Source: an uncultured Lachnospiraceae bacterium (lineage in GTDB: Bacteria; Bacillota; Clostridia; Lachnospirales; Lachnospiraceae). From it: DNA of 64,000 nt. The stretch spans positions 62,001-126,000 of the forward strand of contig CAMOWK010000003.1 in assembly GCA_946628415.1 (NCBI GenBank), read 5' to 3'. The notes below the pieces were generated by a model that was not told the DNA's origin, did not search any database, and saw only the letters and a list, made by a program, of their open reading frames with translations. Shown here one piece after another: positions 54,947 through 63,176 of this stretch (position 1 is the stretch's first letter; each line of letters starts with the position of its first letter). Made by a program: the position numbers and the translations under genes.

Positions 54947-56638
54947 TTATTCTAAATCAAGAAAATCAATCGCCCATTCGAGCTCGTAATCTTTACCGTT
55001 ATCAAAGTTTTCTTCATTAAAGATTTTAAGAGCCGTTTCCTTTGTCAATGGGATTTTTACATCGAGCGGAGTTCGGCTTTGTCTTGAATCATCAACGTCG
55101 ATATTCGGGTTTGCTTCCTCGTCCATCACAAGTCCCACAGGGAAATTAACAACTACACCTTTCGGCATAAATATCGAACCACCCGCTTCCTGATTGCAGC
55201 CCGCGGGGCAGGACAAGCCAGCAACCGTAACATTGTCAAGCCTTGACAGATAAAGAACCATTCCGTCTCCCGCAGACGCGCAGCGCATATTGGTAAGCAC
55301 GAGTACTTCAATATCACTGAATTCGCCGTCTGCCGAAACATATCTGTCGGCAGTTTTGATGTACTCTTTGTCCTTTCGGATTCCGAGCGAAAATGCGTAC
55401 CTTTTTTCTTTTGTAAACAGACTTGCAAGAGCGGTTGCAACTTCGTCATAACCGCCGCCGTTGTTTCTAATGTCAACGACCAGCTTTGTCATTCCCTGAT
55501 TTTTCAGTTCCCGCAAGTCGTTTCTGAACATTTCCCTTGCGTAATTATGGTTTCCGGTGCAATAGGCAAGATAATCGTGAAACCTGTCGGTTTCTTCAGA
55601 AGTGATTTTCAGATAGCCCGTATTGCCGTTAAGCATTTTATAAGAATATGCCTCGTCCGTGTTATGCCAGAACAGACGTCTTGCCTTCAATGCTCTCGGC
55701 ATCTCGGAATCAAGCTTATCGAGAGTAAGCGTTTTTTCCTCGTTATCCGAATTAATATAGCTAACCTCAACGCGCTCGCCTCCCGTACACGCCAGCCAGA
55801 ACGCTTTATCAATCCTGTCGTTTTCGGCTACGGGCTCGGGCATCGGGACGTGCACGCTTTCAATGGCTTGGTCAATCGGAACGCCGTTCCATTTTGTAAC
55901 AGTGTCTCCGTTTTTTATTTCAAGTCCGTCTTCAACGTCAACGGCTATCGTTTTTCCGTCGTCAAGTGTAATCAGAGACAGTCCGTAGTCATTGAATTGC
56001 TTTATCCTTGTTATCAGGTAATCGTTTCCGTCATAGAAGGATATGCCCATATGTCCGTCATAAAAGCTGTTTGTGAATTCATCAACCGCTTCGTAGTATT
56101 TCGCAATATCGCCTGTCTTTTCGGCTTCGTCAATCAGCTTTAAGCCGTCCGCTTTGATTTTTTCGTAATCGGGCTTTTTCCACTCATTCATTATATAGTT
56201 TTCTTCAAAATAATCGCACAGTGAAATGTATGCGCTCTTCAAATCCCTGTTCGAGTAATTGACCGACACCGACGAATCGATATTGAAGAAAAGCGAAAGA
56301 AGACATACTACGCCGATAACAACAGCGCCGATTATTTTTACGGGTTTTTTGCTCTTTTTTATAAAAAACAACGGGAGCAGAGCCATAAGAACAGCCGATG
56401 CATAAATGAACCCGTATTCCTCCAGTAAGGGCAGAACCGCATCACCGAATGAAAAAACAAAGAAATGAATTATTGCCGCCGCAAGCGGAACAAGGCATAG
56501 ACATTTCCAGGCTTTTGCTTTTGCGGGATTGTTTCCGACTTTTTTACGCACAATCAGAAGAATGATAAACCAGATAATAAACATAAGACAAAAAGTCATT
56601 TTAATATTATCCTGCGAATACAATAAATGTTTTAACAT
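54947..56638 (-). CDS. Membrane-anchored S41-family peptidase
   Basis: The 563-residue product has about four transmembrane helices in its first 130 residues, then a domain of about 430 residues outside the membrane. It shows a PDZ-like region (GLEIKNGDTVTKWNGVPID) and the S41 core: LVVDIRNNGGGYDEVATALA and LTNMRCASAGDGMVLYL with the probable nucleophile Ser455. Such enzymes trim or degrade exported proteins. G+C is visibly higher than in its neighbours; for example the 60 bases from 55741 contain 32 G+C. Codons such as GCG and TCG are frequent. Both suggest recent transfer. The start at 56638 has GAGAGG upstream. Confidence 0.8.
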   Translation of the reverse strand: MLKHLLYSQDNIKMTFCLMFIIWFIILLIVRKKVGNNPAKAKAWKCLCLVPLAAAIIHFFVFSFGDAVLPLLEEYGFIYASAVLMALLPLFFIKKSKKPVKIIGAVVIGVVCLLSLFFNIDSSVSVNYSNRDLKSAYISLCDYFEENYIMNEWKKPDYEKIKADGLKLIDEAEKTGDIAKYYEAVDEFTNSFYDGHMGISFYDGNDYLITRIKQFNDYGLSLITLDDGKTIAVDVEDGLEIKNGDTVTKWNGVPIDQAIESVHVPMPEPVAENDRIDKAFWLACTGGERVEVSYINSDNEEKTLTLDKLDSEMPRALKARRLFWHNTDEAYSYKMLNGNTGYLKITSEETDRFHDYLAYCTGNHNYAREMFRNDLRELKNQGMTKLVVDIRNNGGGYDEVATALASLFTKEKRYAFSLGIRKDKEYIKTADRYVSADGEFSDIEVLVLTNMRCASAGDGMVLYLSRLDNVTVAGLSCPAGCNQEAGGSIFMPKGVVVNFPVGLVMDEEANPNIDVDDSRQSRTPLDVKIPLTKETALKIFNEENFDNGKDYELEWAIDFLDLE

Positions 56639-56691
56639 TTCATTGTTACCTCTCTATTGTTTTATTCGTTTTCTCTATTGCTTTTATTCAA

Positions 56692-56705
56692 TTCATCCGG
56701 ATGAA
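56692..56705. promoter_or_regulatory. Palindrome upstream of the S41 gene
   Basis: TTCATCCGGATGAA is a perfect 14-base palindrome about 55 bases upstream of the S41 start. It may be an operator; no clear promoter is seen beside it, and the bases 56706-56790 are AT-rich without a gene. Confidence 0.4.
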
Positions 56706-56790
56706 GCCTAAATCAAGTTGTAAATTCAGCCAATGCATTACACTTGGATAATACTCTATTTATAATTTTGTTTACTGTTTTTTAGTTTAT

Positions 56791-58254
56791 TTATAACCTT
56801 TCCAGTACTTTAAGAAGGTATTCCCAGGTTCTTCTTACGCTTTCTATGTCCATTGACTCTTTTGGAGTATGTATATCCTTCATATCAGGACCGAATGATA
56901 CGGCATCAAGTCCCGGAATTTTACCTGCAAAAAGTCCACATTCAACTCCTGCATGAATTGATTCTATGATAGGCGGATGACCATATATTTCCGTAAATGT
57001 TTCAGCCATAATATCTCTTAAGCGAGAATCCTTTTTATATTCCCATGCAGGATATTCACCGGAAATAGTTGCTATACCTCCAAGATATGCCGTAAGGTTC
57101 TTAATTCGGTTTATAAGTTCATTTTTCTCTGATTCAACTGAACTTCTGACTGAAAATGTAAGGGAAACATCGCCATCTGAAGTCTCCAGAATACCAAGAT
57201 TTAGAGATGTTTCAACAAGTCCCGGAGTATCAAAGCTCATTCTTATAATTCCGTTTGGCATATTATAAAGTGCTGTAATTACTCTTTCGGTTGAATCATT
57301 GTCCATATTCCTGTTGGAAATGATATTTCCGCCAAGTTCCATATTTTCAAGAGTAAGCTTGATGTCAGGATCTGTATTTTTAAATACATTATTCAGTTCT
57401 TTTTCCAGTTCTTTAAGTGCAAATGTAACGCCTGTAATATCATTAATAAGAATAAATGCAGTCGAGCTTCTTGGAATGGCATTATCTTTAAGACCGCCGT
57501 TTAAGCTGACAATTCTTAAGGTCGGATCAATCGTTTTAAGGCGATTTAAGGCTCTTCCGAGTATGACATTGGAATTAGCACGGCCTTTATCGATTTCAAC
57601 GCCTGAATGACCTCCTGCGAGCCCTGAAACAGTAAGACGAATAAGCTTTCTGCCGGCACTTTCATTAATCTCCATATTATAAGGAATATGAGCCTTTACA
57701 GTAGCGCCGCCTGCACAGCTTACAAGTATATGACCTTCATCTTCGGAATCGATATTAAGTAGATATTTGCCTTTAAGACGGCTCATATCAAGGGCAGCCG
57801 CACCAAGCATACCAATCTCTTCATCAACTGTGAAAACACATTCAAGAGGCGGATGAGGAATATCATCTGAATCAAGTATAGCAAGCATATAAGCAACCGC
57901 AATACCGTCATCACCGCCAAGTGTAGTTCCGTCAGCCGTAATGATACCGTCATTAACCTTAAGCGAAAGACCGTCAGACGTAAAATCAATATCACACCAG
58001 TCTTCCTTTTCACATACCATATCAATATGCCCCTGAAGAATGACCGGTTTTGAATCTTCATTATTATTTGTTCCGTTCTTACGTATTATTACGTTATTCT
58101 TACTGTCCTGATAATATTCCAGTCCGCGCCTTTCAGCGAAAAGGCAGATATAATCACTGATTCTTTTTGTATCTCTTGATCCATGAGGTATGGATGCAAT
58201 CTGTTCAAAATAGTAAAATACTTTTTCCGGTTCGTAACCCTGTAGTACTGACAT
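56791..58254 (-). CDS. pepD: Aminoacyl-histidine dipeptidase (M20 family, PepD)
   Basis: This 487-residue zinc metallopeptidase cleaves small peptides such as Xaa-His dipeptides in the cytoplasm. Family motifs: YFEQIASIPHGSRDTK, VILQGHIDMVCEK, TTLGGDDGIAVAYMLAI, FTVDEEIGMLGA and SGLAGGHSGVEIDKGRAN, which supply the metal ligands and catalytic glutamates. GGAGGG precedes the start. It is a single gene; the downstream S41 gene is on the same strand but 150 bases away. Confidence 0.94.
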   Translation of the reverse strand: MSVLQGYEPEKVFYYFEQIASIPHGSRDTKRISDYICLFAERRGLEYYQDSKNNVIIRKNGTNNNEDSKPVILQGHIDMVCEKEDWCDIDFTSDGLSLKVNDGIITADGTTLGGDDGIAVAYMLAILDSDDIPHPPLECVFTVDEEIGMLGAAALDMSRLKGKYLLNIDSEDEGHILVSCAGGATVKAHIPYNMEINESAGRKLIRLTVSGLAGGHSGVEIDKGRANSNVILGRALNRLKTIDPTLRIVSLNGGLKDNAIPRSSTAFILINDITGVTFALKELEKELNNVFKNTDPDIKLTLENMELGGNIISNRNMDNDSTERVITALYNMPNGIIRMSFDTPGLVETSLNLGILETSDGDVSLTFSVRSSVESEKNELINRIKNLTAYLGGIATISGEYPAWEYKKDSRLRDIMAETFTEIYGHPPIIESIHAGVECGLFAGKIPGLDAVSFGPDMKDIHTPKESMDIESVRRTWEYLLKVLERL

Positions 58255-58360
58255 AGTGTGCCCTCCGTAATTAAAATTTTAAAAATAAATGGTTTTAGTT
58301 TACATAAATTTATTATTGTAAATTATTATTTTAAATTTGTCTGTTTGAGTATTATCTTCA

Positions 58361-59299
58361 TTAATTTTCATCTATTTCAAGCAGCTTTAGTATTTTGTTA
58401 AAGTGTTCAGGCAGCTCACTTTTAAACTCAATATACTTTCCCGATGATGGATGCTGAAAGCCAAGAACACCGGCATGAAGAAGCTGACCGTTTAAATTAT
58501 AAGGACATTTTTTCGGGCCGTAAACCGGATCGCCAAGTATTGGGTGCTTTATATAAGACATATGAACCCTTATCTGGTGTGTTCTTCCCGTTTCAAGCCT
58601 GCATTCTATAAGGCTCATATTATCTTTAAGCCTTTTTATCTGTTTATAGTGCGTTACAGCTCTTCTTCCATCCGGTGTTACTGCCATTTTTTTACGGTCA
58701 TTTTTATATCTTCCAATTGGCATATCAACAGTTCCTTCCGGATTATCCCCAAAACCGCCATAGCATATGGCAGTATATACTCTGGTTATGGAATGAACCG
58801 AAAACTGCTCAGACAGTGCATTATGAGCTTTATCATTCTTACAGATAACAAGAAGCCCTGAAGTGTCTTTATCAATCCTGTGTACAATTCCCGGTCTCAT
58901 TACGCCGTTTATTCCGGATAAATCTTTGCAGTGATACATGAGTGCGTTAACAAGGGTACCTGTATAGTGACCGTTAGCCGGATGAACAACCATTCCCTGG
59001 GGCTTATTTATAACAAGTATATCACTGTCTTCATAAACTATATCAAGCTTTATATCTTCCGGAAGTATTGTAAGTTCCTCAGGAACAGGTATCTCTATAT
59101 GAAGACTGTCATTTAAATTAAGCTTATAGCCGGATTTTACTGATTTACCGTTGATCAGTATATTTTCGGATTTTATAAGTCCCTGGATATATGAGCGGGA
59201 CATTTCCGGATAAATCAAAGAAAGATACTTGTCGAGCCTTTCGCCGACAGTATCTTTTTCAATCTGAATGTTTTCTTCTTTCATAATCTCCGTTTTCAT
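58361..59299 (-). CDS. rluD: RluD-type large-subunit rRNA pseudouridine synthase
   Basis: The 312-residue product has an N-terminal S4 RNA-binding domain (ERLDKYLSLIYPEMSRSYIQ) and an RluA-type catalytic domain with GIVHRIDKDTSGLLV, which holds the catalytic aspartate. It turns uridines in 23S rRNA into pseudouridine. The first ATG (59299) is within lspA; a second at 59284 lies three bases after GGAG, so the exact start is uncertain. The lspA-rluD pair is standard in Firmicutes. Confidence 0.92.
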   Translation of the reverse strand: MKTEIMKEENIQIEKDTVGERLDKYLSLIYPEMSRSYIQGLIKSENILINGKSVKSGYKLNLNDSLHIEIPVPEELTILPEDIKLDIVYEDSDILVINKPQGMVVHPANGHYTGTLVNALMYHCKDLSGINGVMRPGIVHRIDKDTSGLLVICKNDKAHNALSEQFSVHSITRVYTAICYGGFGDNPEGTVDMPIGRYKNDRKKMAVTPDGRRAVTHYKQIKRLKDNMSLIECRLETGRTHQIRVHMSYIKHPILGDPVYGPKKCPYNLNGQLLHAGVLGFQHPSSGKYIEFKSELPEHFNKILKLLEIDEN

Positions 59300-59816
59300 T
59301 TACAGTCTTTTCCCCGATAAGAACATCAAAATCATTGTTGCTGTATTTAAATATAAAAAGGAATAAAAGCAAAAATACAGTCAGTGTCACGCATATATCA
59401 GCAAAATTAAAAACCGGAAAATCAATAAGCTTAAAATATATATAATCAACTACATATTTAAGCCTAAAACGGTCAATCATATTACCTACTGCTCCGCCCA
59501 ATATGGTTATAAGCATTATCCTTACAGGTTTATATCTGTCAGAACAGCAAAGGTTTTTATATGCAAAAACAATCAGTAAAAGTACAAATATCGAGAATAT
59601 AGCAAGAAGTATGGGATGATCACTTAAAATACCCCATGCCGAACCGGTATTTCTTATATATTCGAGCCCGAGTATATCTCCAATTACTTTATGATATTCG
59701 CCCAGCTTCATTTTTGATGTAACTAAGTACTTTATAACCTGATCAATTATAACGAGTACTGCAGCATAAATAACTGCAAGTACAGCCTGTTTCTTCTTCA
59801 TATTATTCCAATCCAT
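59259..59816 (-). CDS. lspA: Lipoprotein signal peptidase (signal peptidase II)
   Basis: This 185-residue protein has four transmembrane helices and the aspartyl protease motifs EYIRNTGSAWGILSDHP, GGAVGNMIDRFRLKYVVDY and FPVFNFADICVT with the two catalytic aspartates. It removes signal peptides from prolipoproteins such as the YerB-like one at 2.9 kb. The C-terminal 35 residues extend beyond most LspA proteins and overlap rluD by 41 bases. Confidence 0.94.
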   Translation of the reverse strand: MDWNNMKKKQAVLAVIYAAVLVIIDQVIKYLVTSKMKLGEYHKVIGDILGLEYIRNTGSAWGILSDHPILLAIFSIFVLLLIVFAYKNLCCSDRYKPVRIMLITILGGAVGNMIDRFRLKYVVDYIYFKLIDFPVFNFADICVTLTVFLLLFLFIFKYSNNDFDVLIGEKTVNENGDYERRKHSD

Positions 59817-59836
59817 GACTAGTTTTTATGTCTTTA

Positions 59837-60937
59837 CTATAAGCTGTCATTTATATTATTCATATAATAGTTTATCGCATCCCTCATATCGTCATCTGTA
59901 ACATCGGTAGATATAAATGCATCGCCTATACTTTTTAGAAGGATGAATTTGACTTTATTTCCTATGGCTTTTTTGTCGTTTTTAGTATATGAGATTATCG
60001 TTTCTGTATCCAGAGCTTCTATATGAGGAAGTTCCATTTTTAAAATAAAATCCTTTATATCATCAAAAGATTCAGCATCTATATAGCCCTTTCTCATGGA
60101 AATGTATGATGCCATAATAGTTCCGATAAATACACATTCTCCGTGAAGAAGTTTAAAATTCATGTATTTTTCGATGGCATGTCCAAGTGTATGACCAAAA
60201 TTAAGAAGAGCTCTTTCGCCTTTTTCTGTAGGATCATTTTCAACAACATTCTTTTTGATTATGTTTGAACTGTGAACCATATAAAGCAATGTTTCATCTG
60301 AAACTTTTTCAAATGATACTTCAGTATTTCTTAGTTTGTTATAAAACTCCCTGTCCTTTATAAGGGCTGACTTTACGACTTCACCCATACCGGAATAATA
60401 CTGGTTTTTATCCAGTGAATGAAGAACACTGAGATTCATATATACGAGACGCGGCATATAAAATGCACCGACCATATTTTTATAGGAATCAAAATCAACG
60501 CCTGTCTTTCCGCCAATGCTTGAATCTACCATTGAAAGAAGCGTTGTAGGAACCTGGATAAAATCAATGCCTCTAAGATAGGTTGCGGCAGTAAAGCCGG
60601 AAAGATCTCCGACAACTCCGCCTCCAAAGGCAATGATCAGATCATTTCTGTTAAAATGTTCTTCGATCAGCTTTGTATAAGCATTCCTGACTATGTCAAG
60701 ATTCTTGCTCTGTTCTCCTTCAGGAAAAATGTATGTAGAAACATATGAAGCAGCTTTCTTTATAACACACAAAATAGCATCCATATAGAGGGATGCTACT
60801 TTAGTATCTGATATAATCATTACTTTTCTTCCTGCCAGATTAAGGCTTGAAGAAAACTGAAGTAATTCTTCGAATGAATTCCCATATATAATGTCATATG
60901 AAGGGGTATCGTTATAACTGATAGTTAAGTTTTCCAT
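59837..60937 (-). CDS. aroB: 3-dehydroquinate synthase
   Basis: This 366-residue enzyme makes 3-dehydroquinate from DAHP, step two of the shikimate pathway. It shows the NAD site (FGGGVVGDLSGFTAATYLRG), PTTLLSMVDSSIGGKTGVD and the zinc ligands in NFGHTLGHAIE and HGECV. It lies between divIVA and lspA in one run with short gaps. Confidence 0.95.
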   Translation of the reverse strand: MENLTISYNDTPSYDIIYGNSFEELLQFSSSLNLAGRKVMIISDTKVASLYMDAILCVIKKAASYVSTYIFPEGEQSKNLDIVRNAYTKLIEEHFNRNDLIIAFGGGVVGDLSGFTAATYLRGIDFIQVPTTLLSMVDSSIGGKTGVDFDSYKNMVGAFYMPRLVYMNLSVLHSLDKNQYYSGMGEVVKSALIKDREFYNKLRNTEVSFEKVSDETLLYMVHSSNIIKKNVVENDPTEKGERALLNFGHTLGHAIEKYMNFKLLHGECVFIGTIMASYISMRKGYIDAESFDDIKDFILKMELPHIEALDTETIISYTKNDKKAIGNKVKFILLKSIGDAFISTDVTDDDMRDAINYYMNNINDSL

Positions 60938-60969
60938 ATAAACTCCTATGGAACTTCTGAATAAGATTA

Positions 60970-61767
60970 CTAAAAATCAAAATCCGAAAAATCATTAAAA
61001 TCAAGATTCTTAGTAGGCTTAATCTTATCGTTGTCCTCTTTCATTGACATAGTTCTCTTTGGTGTAGCCATCTGAGGAGACTTTGGTTTCAGCGGAGCTG
61101 CAAATAATGCATCAAGATCGGCAGAATTTGTATCACCGAAAGGATCGATTCCTTCTCCGCCGAGAGTTGAACCATATACATTTGAAGCATTGCTTCTTTT
61201 ATCTTCTCTTGAAGCGCTGACAGATTCAGAACTTCCCAGACCGCTTGTATCCTGGTTGAATGATGAACCGGAACCGCCGTTTTTTCCTTTTGACTTTAGA
61301 TACGAAGGATCGATCATGGCGGACGGATCTATATCATTAATCTCAAGATATTTGTAATGTGATAAAACTATTTCAGCAAATGCACTTTTATATTCTGCAT
61401 ATCGGGACTCAAGTTCCTTAACTTTATTGGTAATTTCATCAAGTTCCACGTAAGCCTGACTGACTATCTCACTGGCTCTGGCTTTAGCTTCCATCTCAAT
61501 AGTCTTGGCTTCTCTTTCAGCATTTGAACGACTTACTTCAGTATTCTTCTCGGCAAGCATAAGCTTCTTTTGAAGATCCTCTTCCATAATCTTATAATGC
61601 TGATTTTCATCTGTAAGAGTAATGACTTTAGCCTTTAAATCGGCATTAGTCTTATACTGTTCCTGATAACTTGCTACTACCTCATCAAAAAATGCATTTA
61701 CATCATTTTTATCGTAACCAATACCCGCTTTAAACTTTTTTTGTTTAACATCAACAGGTGTTAACAT
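60970..61767 (-). CDS. divIVA: DivIVA-family cell division protein
   Basis: The 265-residue product has the conserved lipid-binding N-terminus (MLTPVDVKQKKFKAGIGYDK, then DVNAFFDEV), a coiled coil (about residues 35-140) and a long polar tail with serine-rich and proline-rich segments. It should mark curved membrane at septum and poles and recruit partners. It follows sepF, the usual order; the ylmG and ylmH genes often found between are absent. Confidence 0.9.
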   Translation of the reverse strand: MLTPVDVKQKKFKAGIGYDKNDVNAFFDEVVASYQEQYKTNADLKAKVITLTDENQHYKIMEEDLQKKLMLAEKNTEVSRSNAEREAKTIEMEAKARASEIVSQAYVELDEITNKVKELESRYAEYKSAFAEIVLSHYKYLEINDIDPSAMIDPSYLKSKGKNGGSGSSFNQDTSGLGSSESVSASREDKRSNASNVYGSTLGGEGIDPFGDTNSADLDALFAAPLKPKSPQMATPKRTMSMKEDNDKIKPTKNLDFNDFSDFDF

Positions 61768-61782
61768 ATATGTAATTCCCCC

Positions 61783-62457
61783 TTAATACCTCCCGAGCTG
61801 CGGAGAAAGAGAGGTCTCTATCTCGTCGCGAAGGTCACCGGATACTTCGATATTATCCGGAGCTGCTATAAAAATATTTGAAGATATAGCTTTTAATTCC
61901 CCATTAATTCCATAACATGCGCCACCTATAAAATCGATAATGCGCTGTGCAGGATCAATTTCAAGCCCTTCAAGATTTATAACTATTGTTTTGCCGGTCT
62001 TGAGAAAATCAGCAACAGTCTGAGCATCGTCAAACTCCTGAGGTTTAATAACATAAACTTCACTGGATGGTCTGTACGGTCTCTTCTCTGCAACAGGCTG
62101 ATTCATGGAAACAACATTTGTTCTTGCAAAAGAGCTTGGCTGTGGCGGAACAGATTCTTTTGGCTGATAGGAAGGCTTGTTTACTCTGGTAAAAGCACTT
62201 CTTGGCGGAAGATCTGATTCCTTTTTATAACTGTAACCTGATTCCTTTATAGATGGAGAAACAGGCCTTGAATAACTAGGACGTTCTTCTTCCGGAGCCT
62301 TGCTCTTCTTCTCACGTCTTCTTCCGAAGGTTGGAAGCACATCATCAGCTTCATCTTCTTCATCATCATCGAAGATATCGTCATCATAATCATCATCATC
62401 GTAATCATCGTCATCCTGGACTCTGAAACGATCAAGAAAACTCTTGAAATTAGGCAT
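61783..62457 (-). CDS. sepF: Cell division protein SepF
   Basis: This 224-residue protein has an extreme acidic segment (residues 12-40, mostly aspartate and glutamate), a proline/serine-rich linker and a C-terminal SepF domain (about 130-215) with VIKPQEFDDAQTVADFLKTG, TIVINLEGLEID and AQRIIDFIGGACYGI. SepF polymerises and tethers FtsZ to the membrane. The N-terminal helix MPNFKSFLDRF is the membrane anchor. It is longer than SepF of bacilli because of the acidic and linker parts. Confidence 0.92.
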   Translation of the reverse strand: MPNFKSFLDRFRVQDDDDYDDDDYDDDIFDDDEEDEADDVLPTFGRRREKKSKAPEEERPSYSRPVSPSIKESGYSYKKESDLPPRSAFTRVNKPSYQPKESVPPQPSSFARTNVVSMNQPVAEKRPYRPSSEVYVIKPQEFDDAQTVADFLKTGKTIVINLEGLEIDPAQRIIDFIGGACYGINGELKAISSNIFIAAPDNIEVSGDLRDEIETSLSPQLGRY

Positions 62458-62468
62458 CGTATCTCTCC

Positions 62469-63161
62469 TTAGATATTATAATTTCTTTCACCGAAAATTG
62501 CCGTTCCAACCCTTACCATGGTAGAGCCTTCTTCAACAGCAACTTTGTAGTCATTGGTCATTCCCATAGACAGAATTTCCATATCAACATTATCTATGTT
62601 TTTAGATTTTATGTCAAGTAATAATTCCTTTAAAGTCCTAAAGTATACGCGGTTTTCTTCGGGATTTTGAACAAATGGAGCGATTGTCATAAGTCCTTTG
62701 ATCTTAACATGAGGAAGTAAACTTATATCCTGAACAAGACCGATTACATCTTCTTTCATAAGGCCGAATTTGGAGCTTTCATTTGCAACATTTACTTCTA
62801 TAAGTATCTCTGCAACAAGATTCTTTTTAGCCGCTTCTTTTTCTATAGCCTGAGCCAAATGAAGCGAATCAACAGAATGAATAAGAACTGCATTTCCTAC
62901 AGCATGTTTAACCTTATTAGTCTGAAGGTGGCCGATAAGATGGAAATGTACCGGCTTTGATACTTCTGATATTTTACTAACCATTTCCTGAACTTTGTTC
63001 TCTCCAAACTCTGTCACCCCGTGACTTATAAGTTCTTCAATATCAGATACAGGTTTTGTCTTACTTACTGCAATAAGAGTAACTTCACCGGGATCTCTCC
63101 CTATCCTTTTGCAGGTTTCCTCTATATCAGATTTAACTCTGTCATAGTTTTCAGTAATCAA
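62469..63161 (-). CDS. YggS-family PLP homeostasis protein
   Basis: The 230-residue product has the alanine-racemase-like barrel with the PLP lysine in TLIAVSKTKPVSDI (near residue 34), FGENKVQEMVSKI, HLIGHLQTNKVKHAV, LIEVNVANESSKFGL and LSMGMTNDYKVAVEEGSTMVRVGTAIF split over the end. It controls free pyridoxal phosphate. It starts the classical yggS-sepF-divIVA run and follows the adaptor gene by about 15 bases. Confidence 0.93.
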   Translation of the reverse strand: MITENYDRVKSDIEETCKRIGRDPGEVTLIAVSKTKPVSDIEELISHGVTEFGENKVQEMVSKISEVSKPVHFHLIGHLQTNKVKHAVGNAVLIHSVDSLHLAQAIEKEAAKKNLVAEILIEVNVANESSKFGLMKEDVIGLVQDISLLPHVKIKGLMTIAPFVQNPEENRVYFRTLKELLLDIKSKNIDNVDMEILSMGMTNDYKVAVEEGSTMVRVGTAIFGERNYNI

Positions 63162-63176
63162 TTTTATGCACCTCCA

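Noticed and set aside
58292..58325. TTTACA...TGTAAA inverted repeat upstream of pepD
   Set aside because: Short arms in very AT-rich DNA; expected by chance.
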